The notes under the pieces are model-generated. The model searched no databases and was not told the DNA's origin. It saw nothing but the letters and a program-made list of their open reading frames with translations. Position numbers and translations under genes: made by a program. DNA of 47,572 bases from Acidobacteriota bacterium (GTDB lineage Bacteria > Acidobacteriota > Thermoanaerobaculia > Thermoanaerobaculales > Sulfomarinibacteraceae), in contig JAHECW010000018.1 in NCBI GenBank assembly GCA_024641545.1, positions 1 through 47,572 on the forward strand. The letters run 5' to 3'. This document shows positions 1 to 6,893 of this stretch, one piece after another. Each line of letters starts with the position of its first letter. Within the stretch, counting starts at the first letter, position 1.

Positions 1-446
1 CCGGCGGAGCGCTTGACTCACGACGTTCACCCGATCCTCAGGTCTGCTGCGATCGATCCTGATCGTGGCGTCGGTCCCGTTCGTCATCTTCGACTCGCCG
101 CCCCGGACCGGCTGGTGGCGAATCCCCACAACGTCCGGCTGCCGGCGGGTTGACGGTTGGGCGTTTCAACAAAAACGTCAAGACAGCGCGGAGGGACCCC
201 AGCTCAGCCTCCTGCAACACCCGGCAATCAGGAACGGCGGCTCACCGGCCCTCGACGACCTCAAGCCGGCGAGGGCGCCGGACCCCACGATGGACCTCGG
301 CCTCGTGCAGCGCCTGCGTCCCGACCGGTGAAACGGCCACAATCCAAGAGATTCCGAGAATCGCGATGCTGCGGGAAAATGAGCTCTGAGCCGTATCGCG
401 GCGCCGATCTCGATCCGCACCATGGCACCGAGGTGACGATGCGGGT
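1..446. other. Leading stretch without a recognisable gene
   Basis: Several short overlapping reading frames occur on both strands, but their translations are arginine- and proline-rich, low in hydrophobic pattern, and match no family I recognise. They look like the random open frames expected in GC-rich DNA. The stretch lies downstream of the DUF302 gene, so it may hold the end of a transcript from the left or part of a gene that begins outside the window. I see no strong hairpin with a T tract and no tRNA-like fold. Confidence 0.5.
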
Positions 447-845
447 TCAGATCGCGTCGACGACCCGTTGCAGTCGGGCGCGGACATCATCGGCGACACC
501 CGAGATCTCCGGGTTGTCGATGAGGGTGAACGCGGCCGCCGGGTTCATGGCTGCAACCCGGGTGCCGCCGCCGTCGCGTTCGCTGACGCAAACGTTGCAT
601 GGCAGGAGCACACCGATGTCCGGCTCCATGCTCAGCGCCCGGTGCGCCATGGGCGGGTTGCAGGCGCCGAGAATCACATAACGGCGGAATTCGACGTTGA
701 GCTTTTTCTTCAGCGTCGCCTTGACGTCGATCTCGGTCAGCACGCCGAAACCCTCACCGGAGAGAAGCTCGGTCACGCGGGAGACCACGTCGTCGTAGTC
801 CATTTCGGGCAGTTCACGAACCAGGGCGTAGTCGGCTTCGGTCAT
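447..845 (-). CDS. DUF302 family protein
   Basis: The 132-residue product carries the DUF302 pattern: an N-terminal beta strand leading to a helix with VVSRVTELLSGEGFGVLTEIDV, then LKKKLNVEFRRYVILGACNPPMAHRAL, then the IGVLLPCNVCV strand. DUF302 proteins are small cytoplasmic or periplasmic proteins of unknown function, often near metal, sulfur or redox genes. The start was placed at the internal ATG (complement of 843-845) because GGAGG lies about 6 nt upstream on the minus strand. A longer frame reaching 887 has no such site. The cysteines in ACNPP and PCNVC are visible. The product has no signal peptide and appears to be monocistronic. The family call is firm; the function is unknown. Confidence 0.85.
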   Translation of the reverse strand: MTEADYALVRELPEMDYDDVVSRVTELLSGEGFGVLTEIDVKATLKKKLNVEFRRYVILGACNPPMAHRALSMEPDIGVLLPCNVCVSERDGGGTRVAAMNPAAAFTLIDNPEISGVADDVRARLQRVVDAI

Positions 846-1015
846 GGTTTGCCTCCGCCGAAGATGATACTCGATGCAGGGGCTCAAGAGCGTGGCGGCG
901 TGAGGCGCCAGGAGTCATACCCGAGAGGTCAGACGAATCGGTTCAGCCTCATGCCCTCTCTTTAATTTTACCGAACCTCCCGCCCACAAATCCGTACAAT
1001 TTTCCGGACGGGCCC

Positions 1016-1043
1016 TTGACATTTCGGTTCTCGGTGCTAAATT
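1016..1043 (+). promoter_or_regulatory. Sigma-70-like promoter of the BlaI/BlaR-type operon
   Basis: TTGACA at 1016-1021 and TAAATT at 1038-1043 are separated by 16 nt. The -10 hexamer lies inside the left twin operator, so a bound repressor would block RNA polymerase directly. The surrounding bases are AT-rich compared with the rest of the window. The promoter is inferred from sequence alone. Confidence 0.6.
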
Positions 1044-1050
1044 TCTAGCA
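1035..1050. promoter_or_regulatory. Repressor operator 1 (inverted repeat)
   Basis: TGCTAAATTTCTAGCA is an inverted repeat with TGCTA/TAGCA arms. It overlaps the -10 region of the predicted promoter and lies just upstream of a BlaI/MecI-family repressor gene, the usual place for an autoregulatory operator. BlaI-family operators are typically TA-rich dyads with TACA/TGTA-type cores. The TGCTA arms here are a variant. Confidence 0.65.
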
Positions 1051-1053
1051 GAA

Positions 1054-1069
1054 TGCTAAATTCTTAGCA
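1054..1069. promoter_or_regulatory. Repressor operator 2 (inverted repeat)
   Basis: TGCTAAATTCTTAGCA is a perfect 6-nt-arm inverted repeat (TGCTAA/TTAGCA, 4-nt spacer). It is offset by 19 nt from operator 1 and differs from it at two positions. Two dimers on nearly the same helix face would fit the tandem-dyad arrangement seen at bla and mec promoters. Confidence 0.65.
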
Positions 1070-1112
1070 CAAACCGTCGATGGCCATCGACCCGAACCAC
1101 ATGGAGCACGAC

Positions 1113-1496
1113 ATGGGAACCGATCCAAACCAATTGAGCCGGCGGGAACGTCAAATCATGGAAGTGATCTACGCCCGCGGACGCGCCACCGCCGCCGAGG
1201 TCCTCGAGAGGCTCCCCGACCCACCGTCGTATTCGGCGGTCCGGGCGATGCTGAGGATCCTCGAGGGCAAAGGCCACCTCGTTCACGAATCCGACGGACC
1301 GCGGTACGTCTTTCTCCCGACGACTCCCAGGGAGCAGGCGAGGGAGACGGCGCTCCGCGGCATGATCCACACCTTCTTCGGCGGCTCGCCGGAGAACGCG
1401 GTCGCCGCCCTCCTCGACCTCGACGACGAGCTCGACGCCGACGCGCTCGAGCGACTCGCCGAGCGGATCGCGGACGCCCGAAAGGAAGGTCGCTGA
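1113..1496 (+). CDS. BlaI/MecI/CopY-family transcriptional repressor
   Basis: A dimeric winged-helix repressor of about 127 residues that is inactivated when its partner membrane peptidase is triggered. The winged-helix domain has the family signature LSRRERQIMEVIYARGRATAAEVLERL, with PPSYSAVRAMLRILEGKGHLVHE as recognition helix and wing and the RYVFLPTTPREQARETAL hinge. A C-terminal helical dimerisation region follows. The start at 1113 was chosen because GGAG lies 6 nt upstream and the protein then begins a few residues before the conserved domain; in-frame ATGs at 1080 and 1101 are alternatives. It ends in an ATGA overlap with the peptidase gene, so the two are translationally coupled. Twin dyads upstream suggest autoregulation. 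The inducing signal cannot be read from this gene. Confidence 0.9.
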   Translation: MGTDPNQLSRRERQIMEVIYARGRATAAEVLERLPDPPSYSAVRAMLRILEGKGHLVHESDGPRYVFLPTTPREQARETALRGMIHTFFGGSPENAVAALLDLDDELDADALERLAERIADARKEGR

Positions 1497-3412
1497 TGGA
1501 CGCCATCGTCATCTTCGGTCTCGGCTCGCTCAAGGCCCTCCTCATGCTGATCATCGCGGCAGGCGTCGCCCTCGCCCTGAAGGGCCGGTCGGCGCGGCTC
1601 CGCTCGGTGATCTGGGGAACGGCGCTCGTGGGGTCGCTCCTGATCCCCGTCGCGGCCATGGTGGTCCCTTCCGTCCCGGTGGTTCTGCCGATGGAGATCG
1701 CTCAGATCTCCAGCGGAACCTCGCGCCTGTCGACGGTCGATGAGCTGCCCGGCGCCCGCAGCGGTCCTTTCGCGCCGCCGGCCCAGTCGGACGAGAACCC
1801 GCAGCTTCCCGCGCCGTCCGCGCAGGACTGGGCGCTGCCATCCGTCGGTTCCGCGTTGATGACGATCTGGGCCGCGTTGGCGCTGGTGTTGTTCACCAAT
1901 CAGCTTTCCGGTCTGTGGCGGATGGCCGGAATCATCCGCCGGGCGCGACCCGTCACCGATGGAGCGACCCTCGCTGTGCTCGCCGATGTCCGCGCTCAGG
2001 TCGGCTGTCGCCGGCGGATCCGTCTCGTCACCACCTCGGAGCTCGACATTCCAGCGGTCTTCGGGCTCTTCCGTCCGGCGGTCATCCTTCCGATTCACTC
2101 CGGCACGTGGCTCGAGGATCGCCTCGCCGCGGTGCTCCAACACGAACTCATCCACGTCATCCGGTTGGACTGGCCGGTCCGCGTCGCCGCGCGCTTCGCG
2201 GCGACGATCTACTGGTTCAATCCCCTGGTGTGGTGGGCCAAGCGCCGCCTCGACCTCGAGCAGGAAATGGCCTGCGACGAAGAGGTCCTGGCGCTCGGTT
2301 CCCGCGCCTCGTCCTACGCCTGCCATCTCCTGGGCGTCGCCCGCACCGCGGTCCATCGCCCAGCACTTGCCGTCGCCGGTCTCGAAATGGCCAGGCGATC
2401 GGACCTGGAGGAACGCATCATGAGCATCTTGAATCGACCCAGACACCGCAAGGTCGGCCTCGCAGTCATTCTCCCCGCCGCCATTCTCACCGCAGCACTG
2501 GTTCCGGCCATCGCAGCGGTCCAACCCGCCGAGCCCGGTCCGAGAACAGCCAGCGCCGAGCTCAAAGCGGCCCTGATCGAGATGCAGGAAGCCGAAAAGC
2601 GCATCGAGCCTCACATCGAACGGATCACCGAGCACGAGTTCGAGCTGCAGCCGATTCTCGAGCAGATCAAGGACATCGAGATCGACATCGATCACGAGGC
2701 CATCGCTCGGATCGAAGCCGAGATGGAGCCCATTCTCGAGCAGATCGAGGCCATCCACATCGACATGGAACCCATGCACACCCAGATCGAGGCAATGCAC
2801 GAGTCGTTCGAAAACATCGAGCTCCACATCGAAGACGGGACCCTCGAACAGATCCAGGAACAGATCCACGCTCAGATGGAAGCACACCGGGCCCAGTTCG
2901 AGTCCGTTCAGATCGACATGGAACCGTTCCACGCACAGATGGAGGCCCTCCACGCTCAGCTCGAGCCGCTGCAGCGGAAAATGGAAGAGCTCCACCTCGA
3001 AGCCGTGCCCTCACACGAGGAAATGGAACGGATGCACGCCGAGATCGAGCCCTTCCAGCGGGAGATGGAACGCCTCCAAGAAGAGATGGAACCCTTCCAC
3101 GAAGAGATGGAGCTCCTCGGAGATCGCATCGAGGCCGCCCTCATCGGCGATGTCGCCGACGTCGTGCGTCAGCACCTGGGGCCGGTGACGGGACCCGACG
3201 CGCCATTCACCGAAGCAGCGGCCCGGATCATCGACGACGGGAACATCCACATCGATGACGATGTCATCAAACTCGATGTATCGCGCCGCGAGGTGAGGGA
3301 AATCCTCTCCGACCTCTTCACTCCGTCGCGGATCGGGACCCGGGACGCCTTCGACGATGCTCTGGAAGCTGCCATCGACGAGGTCTCGAATCTGGAGATC
3401 CGAACCGACTGA
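1496..3412 (+). CDS. M56 (BlaR1/MecR1-like) membrane metallopeptidase with long Met/His-rich heptad repeat
   Basis: The predicted sensor-protease partner of the upstream repressor, 638 residues. N-terminal membrane segments lie near residues 5-27, 36-62 and about 115-140. The zinc motif HELIH (216-220) is followed by FNPLVWWAKRRLDLEQEMACDEEVL, typical of peptidase M56. A last membrane segment spans about 320-342. BlaR1 has an extracellular penicillin-binding sensor at this point. Here there is instead a long acidic heptad region (about 365-547) with units such as MEPFHAQ, MEALHAQ and MERLQEE. From residue 410 to 547 I count 13 Met and 12 His. A roughly 90-residue tail follows. The family is certain; the sensor role of the coil, possibly for metal, envelope stress or protein contact, is inference. 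The gene overlaps the repressor gene by ATGA. Confidence 0.88.
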   Translation: MDAIVIFGLGSLKALLMLIIAAGVALALKGRSARLRSVIWGTALVGSLLIPVAAMVVPSVPVVLPMEIAQISSGTSRLSTVDELPGARSGPFAPPAQSDENPQLPAPSAQDWALPSVGSALMTIWAALALVLFTNQLSGLWRMAGIIRRARPVTDGATLAVLADVRAQVGCRRRIRLVTTSELDIPAVFGLFRPAVILPIHSGTWLEDRLAAVLQHELIHVIRLDWPVRVAARFAATIYWFNPLVWWAKRRLDLEQEMACDEEVLALGSRASSYACHLLGVARTAVHRPALAVAGLEMARRSDLEERIMSILNRPRHRKVGLAVILPAAILTAALVPAIAAVQPAEPGPRTASAELKAALIEMQEAEKRIEPHIERITEHEFELQPILEQIKDIEIDIDHEAIARIEAEMEPILEQIEAIHIDMEPMHTQIEAMHESFENIELHIEDGTLEQIQEQIHAQMEAHRAQFESVQIDMEPFHAQMEALHAQLEPLQRKMEELHLEAVPSHEEMERMHAEIEPFQREMERLQEEMEPFHEEMELLGDRIEAALIGDVADVVRQHLGPVTGPDAPFTEAAARIIDDGNIHIDDDVIKLDVSRREVREILSDLFTPSRIGTRDAFDDALEAAIDEVSNLEIRTD

Positions 3413-3436
3413 GGGCCGCGCGCTCAAAGCAAACGA

Positions 3437-3464
3437 ACCCGGGCCCTCTGGCCCGGGTATTTTC
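3437..3464 (+). terminator. Rho-independent terminator after the M56 gene
   Basis: ACCCGGGCC (3437-3445) pairs perfectly with GGCCCGGGT (3450-3458) around a 4-nt loop and is followed by ATTTTC. It lies 25 nt after the stop codon of the M56 peptidase gene. About 200 nt of unassigned sequence separate it from the convergent glycosylase gene. Confidence 0.8.
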
Positions 3465-3663
3465 TACCCGTTCCTGCCGTCCCGTGTCTCTGTTTCCCGT
3501 CACCGAAACCGATGGGAAAACGGGAGGCCGACCGTGATGAGACTCGCAACGACGGCCCTGCGCGCGAGACGCGCGCACCACAATTCGCCCGTGTTTCCTC
3601 GTTGAGGTGCCCTTGGACATTGTGGTGCGGGCGCCCCGCCCGCAGGAAACCGACCAGGGCAGC

Positions 3664-4860
3664 TCACCAGACGACGTCCATCCCGAGAAGCCGGCCGTGC
3701 CTCTCGACAGCGGTCCGCACCGCCTCTTGGTGGACCGATGAAGGCGGATCTTCTTCGAATCTGCTCGAGAGGACCTCGATGCGACCCGCCTTGCGCTCGC
3801 ACTTGAGGTCGACCCTCGCCACCAGCCCGTCGCCGGCGAGCACGGGAAGACAGTAGTAGCCGTAGACGCGGTCCTTTGCGGGCTTGTAGATCTCGAGAAC
3901 CTGGTCGAAACCGAAGAGCGACGCCACCCGCTGCCGGTCCCACAGCACCGGATCGAACGGCGACAGCAGGACGCCCCGGTCCGGCCGCGGCCGCAGCCGA
4001 TCCAAGCGACCGGCCAACTCGAGATCCCGGTTCCGGACCCACCCGGCGGTGCGTCCTCCCACCTCGTCGACCACCTCGCAGGCCGCAACCTCGCCCGCCT
4101 CTTCGAGCCGGCCCAGAGCCTCGGCGATCGAGGCACCGCAGCCCTTCAATCGCCAGGTGTCGGCGATGGTGCCCGGCCGCGCCCAGCCGTGCCCGTCGAG
4201 GGCCTTCAGAACGAGCTCCGGCAGCGCGCGGTCAAAGGTCATGGTCTGCGACCGGACGTCATCGGGAATGACCCGCTCGGTCAGATCGTAGACCCGCTGG
4301 AACGAACGCCGCTCGCGGATGGCGAGCTCGCCCATTCCCCACAGACCGCTCGCCACGAAGGTAGCCGTCTTGAGCTGCCAGTTGGTCCCGAACCGGCCGC
4401 TGTCGAAATCGAGCGATCGCAGCGGACCCTCGTCTTCGATTCGCCGGAGAATCTCCTCGGCCACATCGCGGTGGTCGGCGACGAACACCCCCCACCGCGG
4501 CACATCACGAAGCTCAGAGCGGCGGAATTCGAAGAGGGGCCAGTCTTCCATCGGCTGCCAGCACGCCTCGTGCCCGAGGTACTCGAAGAGCGGTTCACCG
4601 GGCTGCAGCAGCTCCTCGGCGAGCGACGGATCGAGACCGTCGAGCCGCGACATGAGCACCAAACCCTGGGTGCGGGCCCCGGCGACGCCGATGGAGTCGA
4701 GCTGGAGATAGCCGAATCGGCGGACGACCTCGAGGCACGCGCGGCGGGCGGATGGACCCCGTCCCCGGGCGGTCGTGGGCATCCCGGTCCACTCGGGCTT
4801 GAGCAGACCGGCGCGGGCGAGAGCCAGCCGGCGAGCCTGGCGCAGGGAAAGTGTCTCCAT
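3664..4860 (-). CDS. YcaQ/AlkX-like winged-helix DNA glycosylase (HTH_42 family)
   Basis: A 398-residue protein of the HTH_42/YcaQ family. Members unhook interstrand crosslinks and remove bulky alkylated bases. Visible family features are SLRQARRLALARAGL at the N terminus and YLQLDSIGV, where Gln53-Leu-Asp55 fits the QxD catalytic pattern of the YcaQ branch. Further features are the FEYLGHEACWQPMEDWPLF segment, tandem winged-helix modules, and a C-terminal LLSPFDPVLWDRQRV...YGYYCLPVL beta-barrel signature. The start at 4860 (METLSL) was preferred over a far longer open frame because the extension has no family pattern. No clear Shine-Dalgarno site precedes it. It is divergent from the HAD gene, with 118 nt between them. 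The family is firm; the exact substrate is inferred. Confidence 0.85.
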   Translation of the reverse strand: METLSLRQARRLALARAGLLKPEWTGMPTTARGRGPSARRACLEVVRRFGYLQLDSIGVAGARTQGLVLMSRLDGLDPSLAEELLQPGEPLFEYLGHEACWQPMEDWPLFEFRRSELRDVPRWGVFVADHRDVAEEILRRIEDEGPLRSLDFDSGRFGTNWQLKTATFVASGLWGMGELAIRERRSFQRVYDLTERVIPDDVRSQTMTFDRALPELVLKALDGHGWARPGTIADTWRLKGCGASIAEALGRLEEAGEVAACEVVDEVGGRTAGWVRNRDLELAGRLDRLRPRPDRGVLLSPFDPVLWDRQRVASLFGFDQVLEIYKPAKDRVYGYYCLPVLAGDGLVARVDLKCERKAGRIEVLSSRFEEDPPSSVHQEAVRTAVERHGRLLGMDVVW

Positions 4861-4978
4861 GGACGGTGATTCTACCGGTACCGGATCGAGGCCGCAGTTC
4901 GCAGGAAAAAGCTCACGCCCTGACGGCCCACCTATCCGGTCCGTCGTCACACCACGCTCTCCCGGGACAAGGCATAAT

Positions 4979-5722
4979 ATGCCCGTGCTCACGAACCACC
5001 CGCTCAAGGCGGTCTTTTGGGACTTCGACGGAACGCTGGCCGACACCCGGCTCCGCAACCTCAGCGTCAACCGCCGCATCGTCGAGGATGTCACCGACCG
5101 TCCGTGGCAGGATGTCGCCGCGTTGACCTCGGTGGAGGCCTACGTCGCCGCCTGGAACCGCGTCAGCAATTGGCAGGAGCTCTACACCTCATCCTTCGGC
5201 CTCAGCAAGCAGGAGTGCACGATCGCGGCCCAGCGCTGGGCCGTCTTCCAGCTCGACGACCCCACGCCGGTACCGCTCCTCAAAGGGATCGGCGACACCC
5301 TCGAGAAGCTGCGGCGGCTGCCCCAGGCGGTGGTGTCGCAGAACGAACGGGCCACCATCGCCCGGATCCTCAGAGACAATCGCGTCGATCACTACTTCAC
5401 CGCCATCGTCGGCTATGCCGAGGTCCCGCTGTATCGGCAGAAACCCGCACCGGACGGTCTTCTCAGCGCTCTCGACATCGTCGGCATCGAGGAACCCGCG
5501 ACCGTGCTCTACATCGGCGACCACGAGACCGACATCCTGTGCTCCGCCAACACCAACCGCGACCTCGTCGCCATGGGCCGGGAGTTCCGCTTTCGTTCGG
5601 TGGCCGCACTTTATCTCAGCGGCGATCACGGCGCGGACTGGTCGGTGGCGCCGGACTACCGGGTGTACTCTCCGCGCGAAATCGCTCAACTTGTCGATGG
5701 TCTCTGCGTACAAGAGTCGTGA
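4979..5722 (+). CDS. HAD-superfamily hydrolase, phosphoglycolate-phosphatase-like
   Basis: A 247-residue cytoplasmic phosphatase of the haloacid dehalogenase superfamily. Motif I is WDFDGTLADT with nucleophile Asp15 and acid/base Asp17. Motif II is the Ser in VVSQNE, motif III the Lys in RQKPAPDGL, and motif IV GDHETDILCA. The helical cap between motifs I and II is of C1 type, as in Gph and related phosphatases. The substrate cannot be read from sequence; a 2-phosphoglycolate or nucleotide role is possible. The ATG at 4979 starts four residues before a good hydrophobic strand; upstream in-frame sequence lies antisense to the glycosylase gene. It ends in an ATGA overlap with a zinc-ribbon gene, suggesting co-translation. 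Confidence 0.85.
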   Translation: MPVLTNHPLKAVFWDFDGTLADTRLRNLSVNRRIVEDVTDRPWQDVAALTSVEAYVAAWNRVSNWQELYTSSFGLSKQECTIAAQRWAVFQLDDPTPVPLLKGIGDTLEKLRRLPQAVVSQNERATIARILRDNRVDHYFTAIVGYAEVPLYRQKPAPDGLLSALDIVGIEEPATVLYIGDHETDILCSANTNRDLVAMGREFRFRSVAALYLSGDHGADWSVAPDYRVYSPREIAQLVDGLCVQES

Positions 5723-6114
5723 TGGCGGAAGCTGCCTCCCACCACTGTCCAAACTGCTCGGCCCCGGTCGAGGTCCCCCTCGGCGAGGTCGAGGTCTTCT
5801 GCGCCTACTGCGACTCACAGCTTCGTTTCATCCCCGAGGCCGAAGAGCTCGAGGTCGTCCGCACCCGCGAGGAGATGAAGTACCGCGAACGGGTCGCCGT
5901 CGAAAAGCAGATCCTGCGCAACAAGCTCCATCACGAAGAGATGAACCGCTGGCGCGAGACCGCGGCCAAGGTCGCCATCGCCGCCGTCCCGGTGGTCGGC
6001 CGATCGGCCGGTCGGGCCCTCTTCAACGCCTCGCTGCAGAAGGGCGGCGGCTGCGGCTGTGGTTGCCTCGCCCTCATCGCGGCCGTCCTCGGCTCGCTGT
6101 TGGCCGTTCTCTAG
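5722..6114 (+). CDS. Small zinc-ribbon protein with C-terminal membrane segment
   Basis: I recognise no named family. The 130-residue product has an N-terminal zinc ribbon, HHCPNC then CAYC about 17 residues later. A charged helical stretch (EEMKYRERVAVEKQILRNKLHHEEMNRWRE) likely forms a coiled coil. A hydrophobic Ala/Val segment follows, then a GGGCGCGC cluster and a terminal LALIAAVLGSLLAVL helix. It may be a tail-anchored protein with a cytoplasmic zinc head. Its ATG overlaps the HAD phosphatase stop (ATGA), so the two are probably made together. The terminal Cys/Gly cluster beside the membrane could bind metal or be modified. The function is unknown. Confidence 0.75.
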   Translation: MAEAASHHCPNCSAPVEVPLGEVEVFCAYCDSQLRFIPEAEELEVVRTREEMKYRERVAVEKQILRNKLHHEEMNRWRETAAKVAIAAVPVVGRSAGRALFNASLQKGGGCGCGCLALIAAVLGSLLAVL

Positions 6115-6263
6115 CCTCCGAGCATCAAGAGATCTCGTCCGAACAGTCGTCTCGATTCCCGGAGACGGATCCGATCGCTCGCCACCGCTCCCGTGTTACA
6201 TTCACATGTGCCTGATTCAGCAGTAGTTTGAATGTAGTCTCAGTCTCCCCAAAGGAGGAGTCC

Positions 6264-6893
6264 ATGGCGAAGAAGAAACCCATCAAGGACGCGGCTGAGA
6301 GCGGCGTCACCCGAAGAGGATTTCTCGGGTCCGTCGGCGCCGGGGCGGCGGCGGTCGCAGCCGGAGTTTCGACCCGAGCCGAAGCCATCCCCGAGATCAC
6401 CGACCCGGAGGAGATGGTTCAGATTGCGCTGACCGTCAACGGTCGCCTGCACCGTCTGCTGGTGGAACCGCGCTGGACCCTGCTCTTCGTGCTGCGCGAA
6501 CGCCTCGGGATCACGGGGACCAAGGCCGGTTGCGAGCGCGGCGAGTGCGGATCGTGCTCGGTCCTCATCGACGATCTTCCCCGCTATGCCTGCCTGACCC
6601 TGGCTCTCGAAGCCGAGGGAACCGAAATCACCACCATCGAGGGGCTCCTCGACGGCGAGGAGCTCGGCGACGTGCAGCGCGCTTTTGCCGAGCACGACGC
6701 GTTTCAGTGCGGCTACTGCACCCCCGGTCAGATCGTCGCCGCCGAGGGGCTCCTGCGGGCCAACCCGGCCCCGACGGACCACGAGATCCGGCACGGCATG
6801 AGCGGCAACCTCTGCCGCTGCGGCACCTATCAGCACATCGTCAACGCGGTGACGCACGCCGCTGACGGGCGCAGGAAGGGAGGTGGGTCATGA
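6264..6893 (+). CDS. Molybdenum hydroxylase [2Fe-2S] subunit with Tat signal (PaoA-like)
   Basis: The small electron-transfer subunit of a xanthine dehydrogenase-family enzyme, 209 residues. A twin-arginine signal, TRRGFLG (Arg17-Arg18) plus an Ala-rich core, implies export of the folded, cofactor-loaded enzyme. The plant-type ferredoxin domain has GCERGECGSCSVLIDD with a later YAC. The C-terminal all-helical cluster domain has CGYCTPGQ and LCRCGTY. The start at 6264 has an excellent AAAGGAGGAG 3 nt upstream. It ends in an ATGA overlap with the molybdenum subunit gene. Tat-bearing small subunits are typical of periplasmic aldehyde oxidoreductases (PaoA/YagT, IorA-like). The substrate is not readable. 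Confidence 0.93.
   Translation: MAKKKPIKDAAESGVTRRGFLGSVGAGAAAVAAGVSTRAEAIPEITDPEEMVQIALTVNGRLHRLLVEPRWTLLFVLRERLGITGTKAGCERGECGSCSVLIDDLPRYACLTLALEAEGTEITTIEGLLDGEELGDVQRAFAEHDAFQCGYCTPGQIVAAEGLLRANPAPTDHEIRHGMSGNLCRCGTYQHIVNAVTHAADGRRKGGGS

Noticed and set aside
926-936. AGGTCAGACGA, an 11-nt match to the metH palindromic element
   Set aside because: About one such match to any part of a 64-nt element is expected by chance on two strands of a window this size, and the flanking bases do not extend the match or form a palindrome.
1283-2995. A long minus-strand open frame (570 codons) opposite the M56 peptidase gene
   Set aside because: It is the antisense shadow of the Met/Glu/His heptad repeats; its translation is a repeating Leu/Asp/Val pattern that mirrors the sense codons, with no domain.
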